From: Bradyrhizobium guangxiense
Lineage (GTDB): Bacteria > Pseudomonadota > Alphaproteobacteria > Rhizobiales > Xanthobacteraceae
NCBI RefSeq assembly: GCF_004114915.1
Contig: NZ_CP022219.1
Span: forward strand, 5,114,501-5,178,500
Length of the DNA: 64,000 nucleotides
Direction: 5' to 3'
The position numbers and the translations under genes are program-made. This document shows positions 63,684-64,000 of this stretch, one piece after another. Position 1 is the stretch's first letter; every line of letters starts with the position of its first letter. The notes beneath the pieces were generated by a model that did not search any database, was not told the DNA's origin, and was given only the letters and a program-made list of their open reading frames with translations.

Positions 63684-64000
63684 ATGCAATCACGGCTGCA
63701 ATCCCCAGCGAGCCCTCGGCTGCACGCGATCGTCGGAGCACTGACGCTGCTCGTGTCCGCTCCCTCCGCGCTCGCGCAGCAGCCGACCAGCGACGAGGCC
63801 GGCAAGCAAGCCTTCAACAATTCCTGCCGCACCTGCCACTCGGCGAAGGAAGGCGACAACCGCCTCGGCCCCAACCTCAACAAGATCGTCGGGCGCAAGG
63901 CCGGCTCGCTGCCGGACTACAACTACTCCTCGTCGATGAAGGAAGCCGGCTTCGTCTGGGACCAGGACAAGCTGACGCGCTTCATGGTGAAGCCGGACGA
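63684..64000 (+). CDS. Class I c-type cytochrome (3' end outside window)
   Basis: The first 105 residues of a periplasmic cytochrome c. A signal peptide ends near PSALAQQ. The haem-binding CRTCH is at about 50-54, then RLGPNLNKIVGRKAGS and YSSSMKEAGFVWDQDKL, as in mitochondrial-type cytochromes c2/c552. The axial Met would be expected beyond the window; the MVKPD at the end approaches that region. ATG 63684 has GGAGG six bases upstream; ATG 63672 overlaps that site and is rejected. Confidence 0.9.
   Translation, partial: MQSRLQSPASPRLHAIVGALTLLVSAPSALAQQPTSDEAGKQAFNNSCRTCHSAKEGDNRLGPNLNKIVGRKAGSLPDYNYSSSMKEAGFVWDQDKLTRFMVKPD

Overview
The window reads as chromosomal core DNA of a high-GC alphaproteobacterium, most likely Bradyrhizobium or a close relative in the Nitrobacteraceae. 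The basis is the protein style, the order of the division and cell-wall cluster (ftsZ-lpxC-bamD-recN-ligA behind ddl-ftsQ-ftsA), the Rhodobacter/Bradyrhizobium-type phospholipid N-methyltransferase and a dense set of palindromic intergenic repeats. I see no rRNA, tRNA, CRISPR array, prophage or intact insertion sequence. The one structural RNA is RNase P RNA (rnpB).

Layout. 1-9.3 kb: a truncated membrane protein with a spermidine-synthase-like domain, a CrtI/PYROXD2-type oxidoreductase, an orphan Flp-type pilin, prmA, an M24 aminopeptidase P and a Bcr/CflA efflux pump. 9.3-35.5 kb: one long minus-strand block. In transcription order it runs rsmH, ftsL, ftsI, murE, murF, mraY, murD, ftsW, murG, murC, murB, ddl, ftsQ, ftsA, ftsZ, then a strong terminator, then lpxC, bamD, recN, ligA. 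Together these genes make lipid-linked peptidoglycan precursors, build the divisome, start lipid A synthesis and assemble the outer membrane. A peptidoglycan amidase gene diverges from rsmH.

36-43 kb: an ECF42-type sigma factor with its YCII-domain partner, rnpB, a small monooxygenase, an IS5-family transposase remnant, an alpha/beta hydrolase, a DUF983 protein divergent from a MocR-type regulator, and a small secreted protein. 43-51.5 kb: a transporter region with a TauE/SafE exporter, MATE pump, ABC exporter (preceded by a possible leader peptide) and an EmrAB pump divergent from its TetR regulator. A perfect palindrome supplies the -35 boxes of both emr-region promoters.

51.5-64 kb: envelope and lipid genes. 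These include an extensin-like lipoprotein, a 27-residue membrane peptide, a DUF2147 protein, a FecR-domain protein with a long Gln/Pro/Gly tail, a Nudix hydrolase, and phosphatidylserine decarboxylase close to a class III aminotransferase. They are followed by a glycosyltransferase / methyltransferase / DUF962-like membrane-protein operon, an L,D-transpeptidase and the start of a cytochrome c gene.

The most notable non-coding signal is the set of palindromic repeats. At least five sequence types occupy most gaps, including five gaps inside the essential division/cell-wall cluster and one case of a repeat nested in another. The least-explained gene group is the lipid-like cluster at 57.3-62.6 kb.
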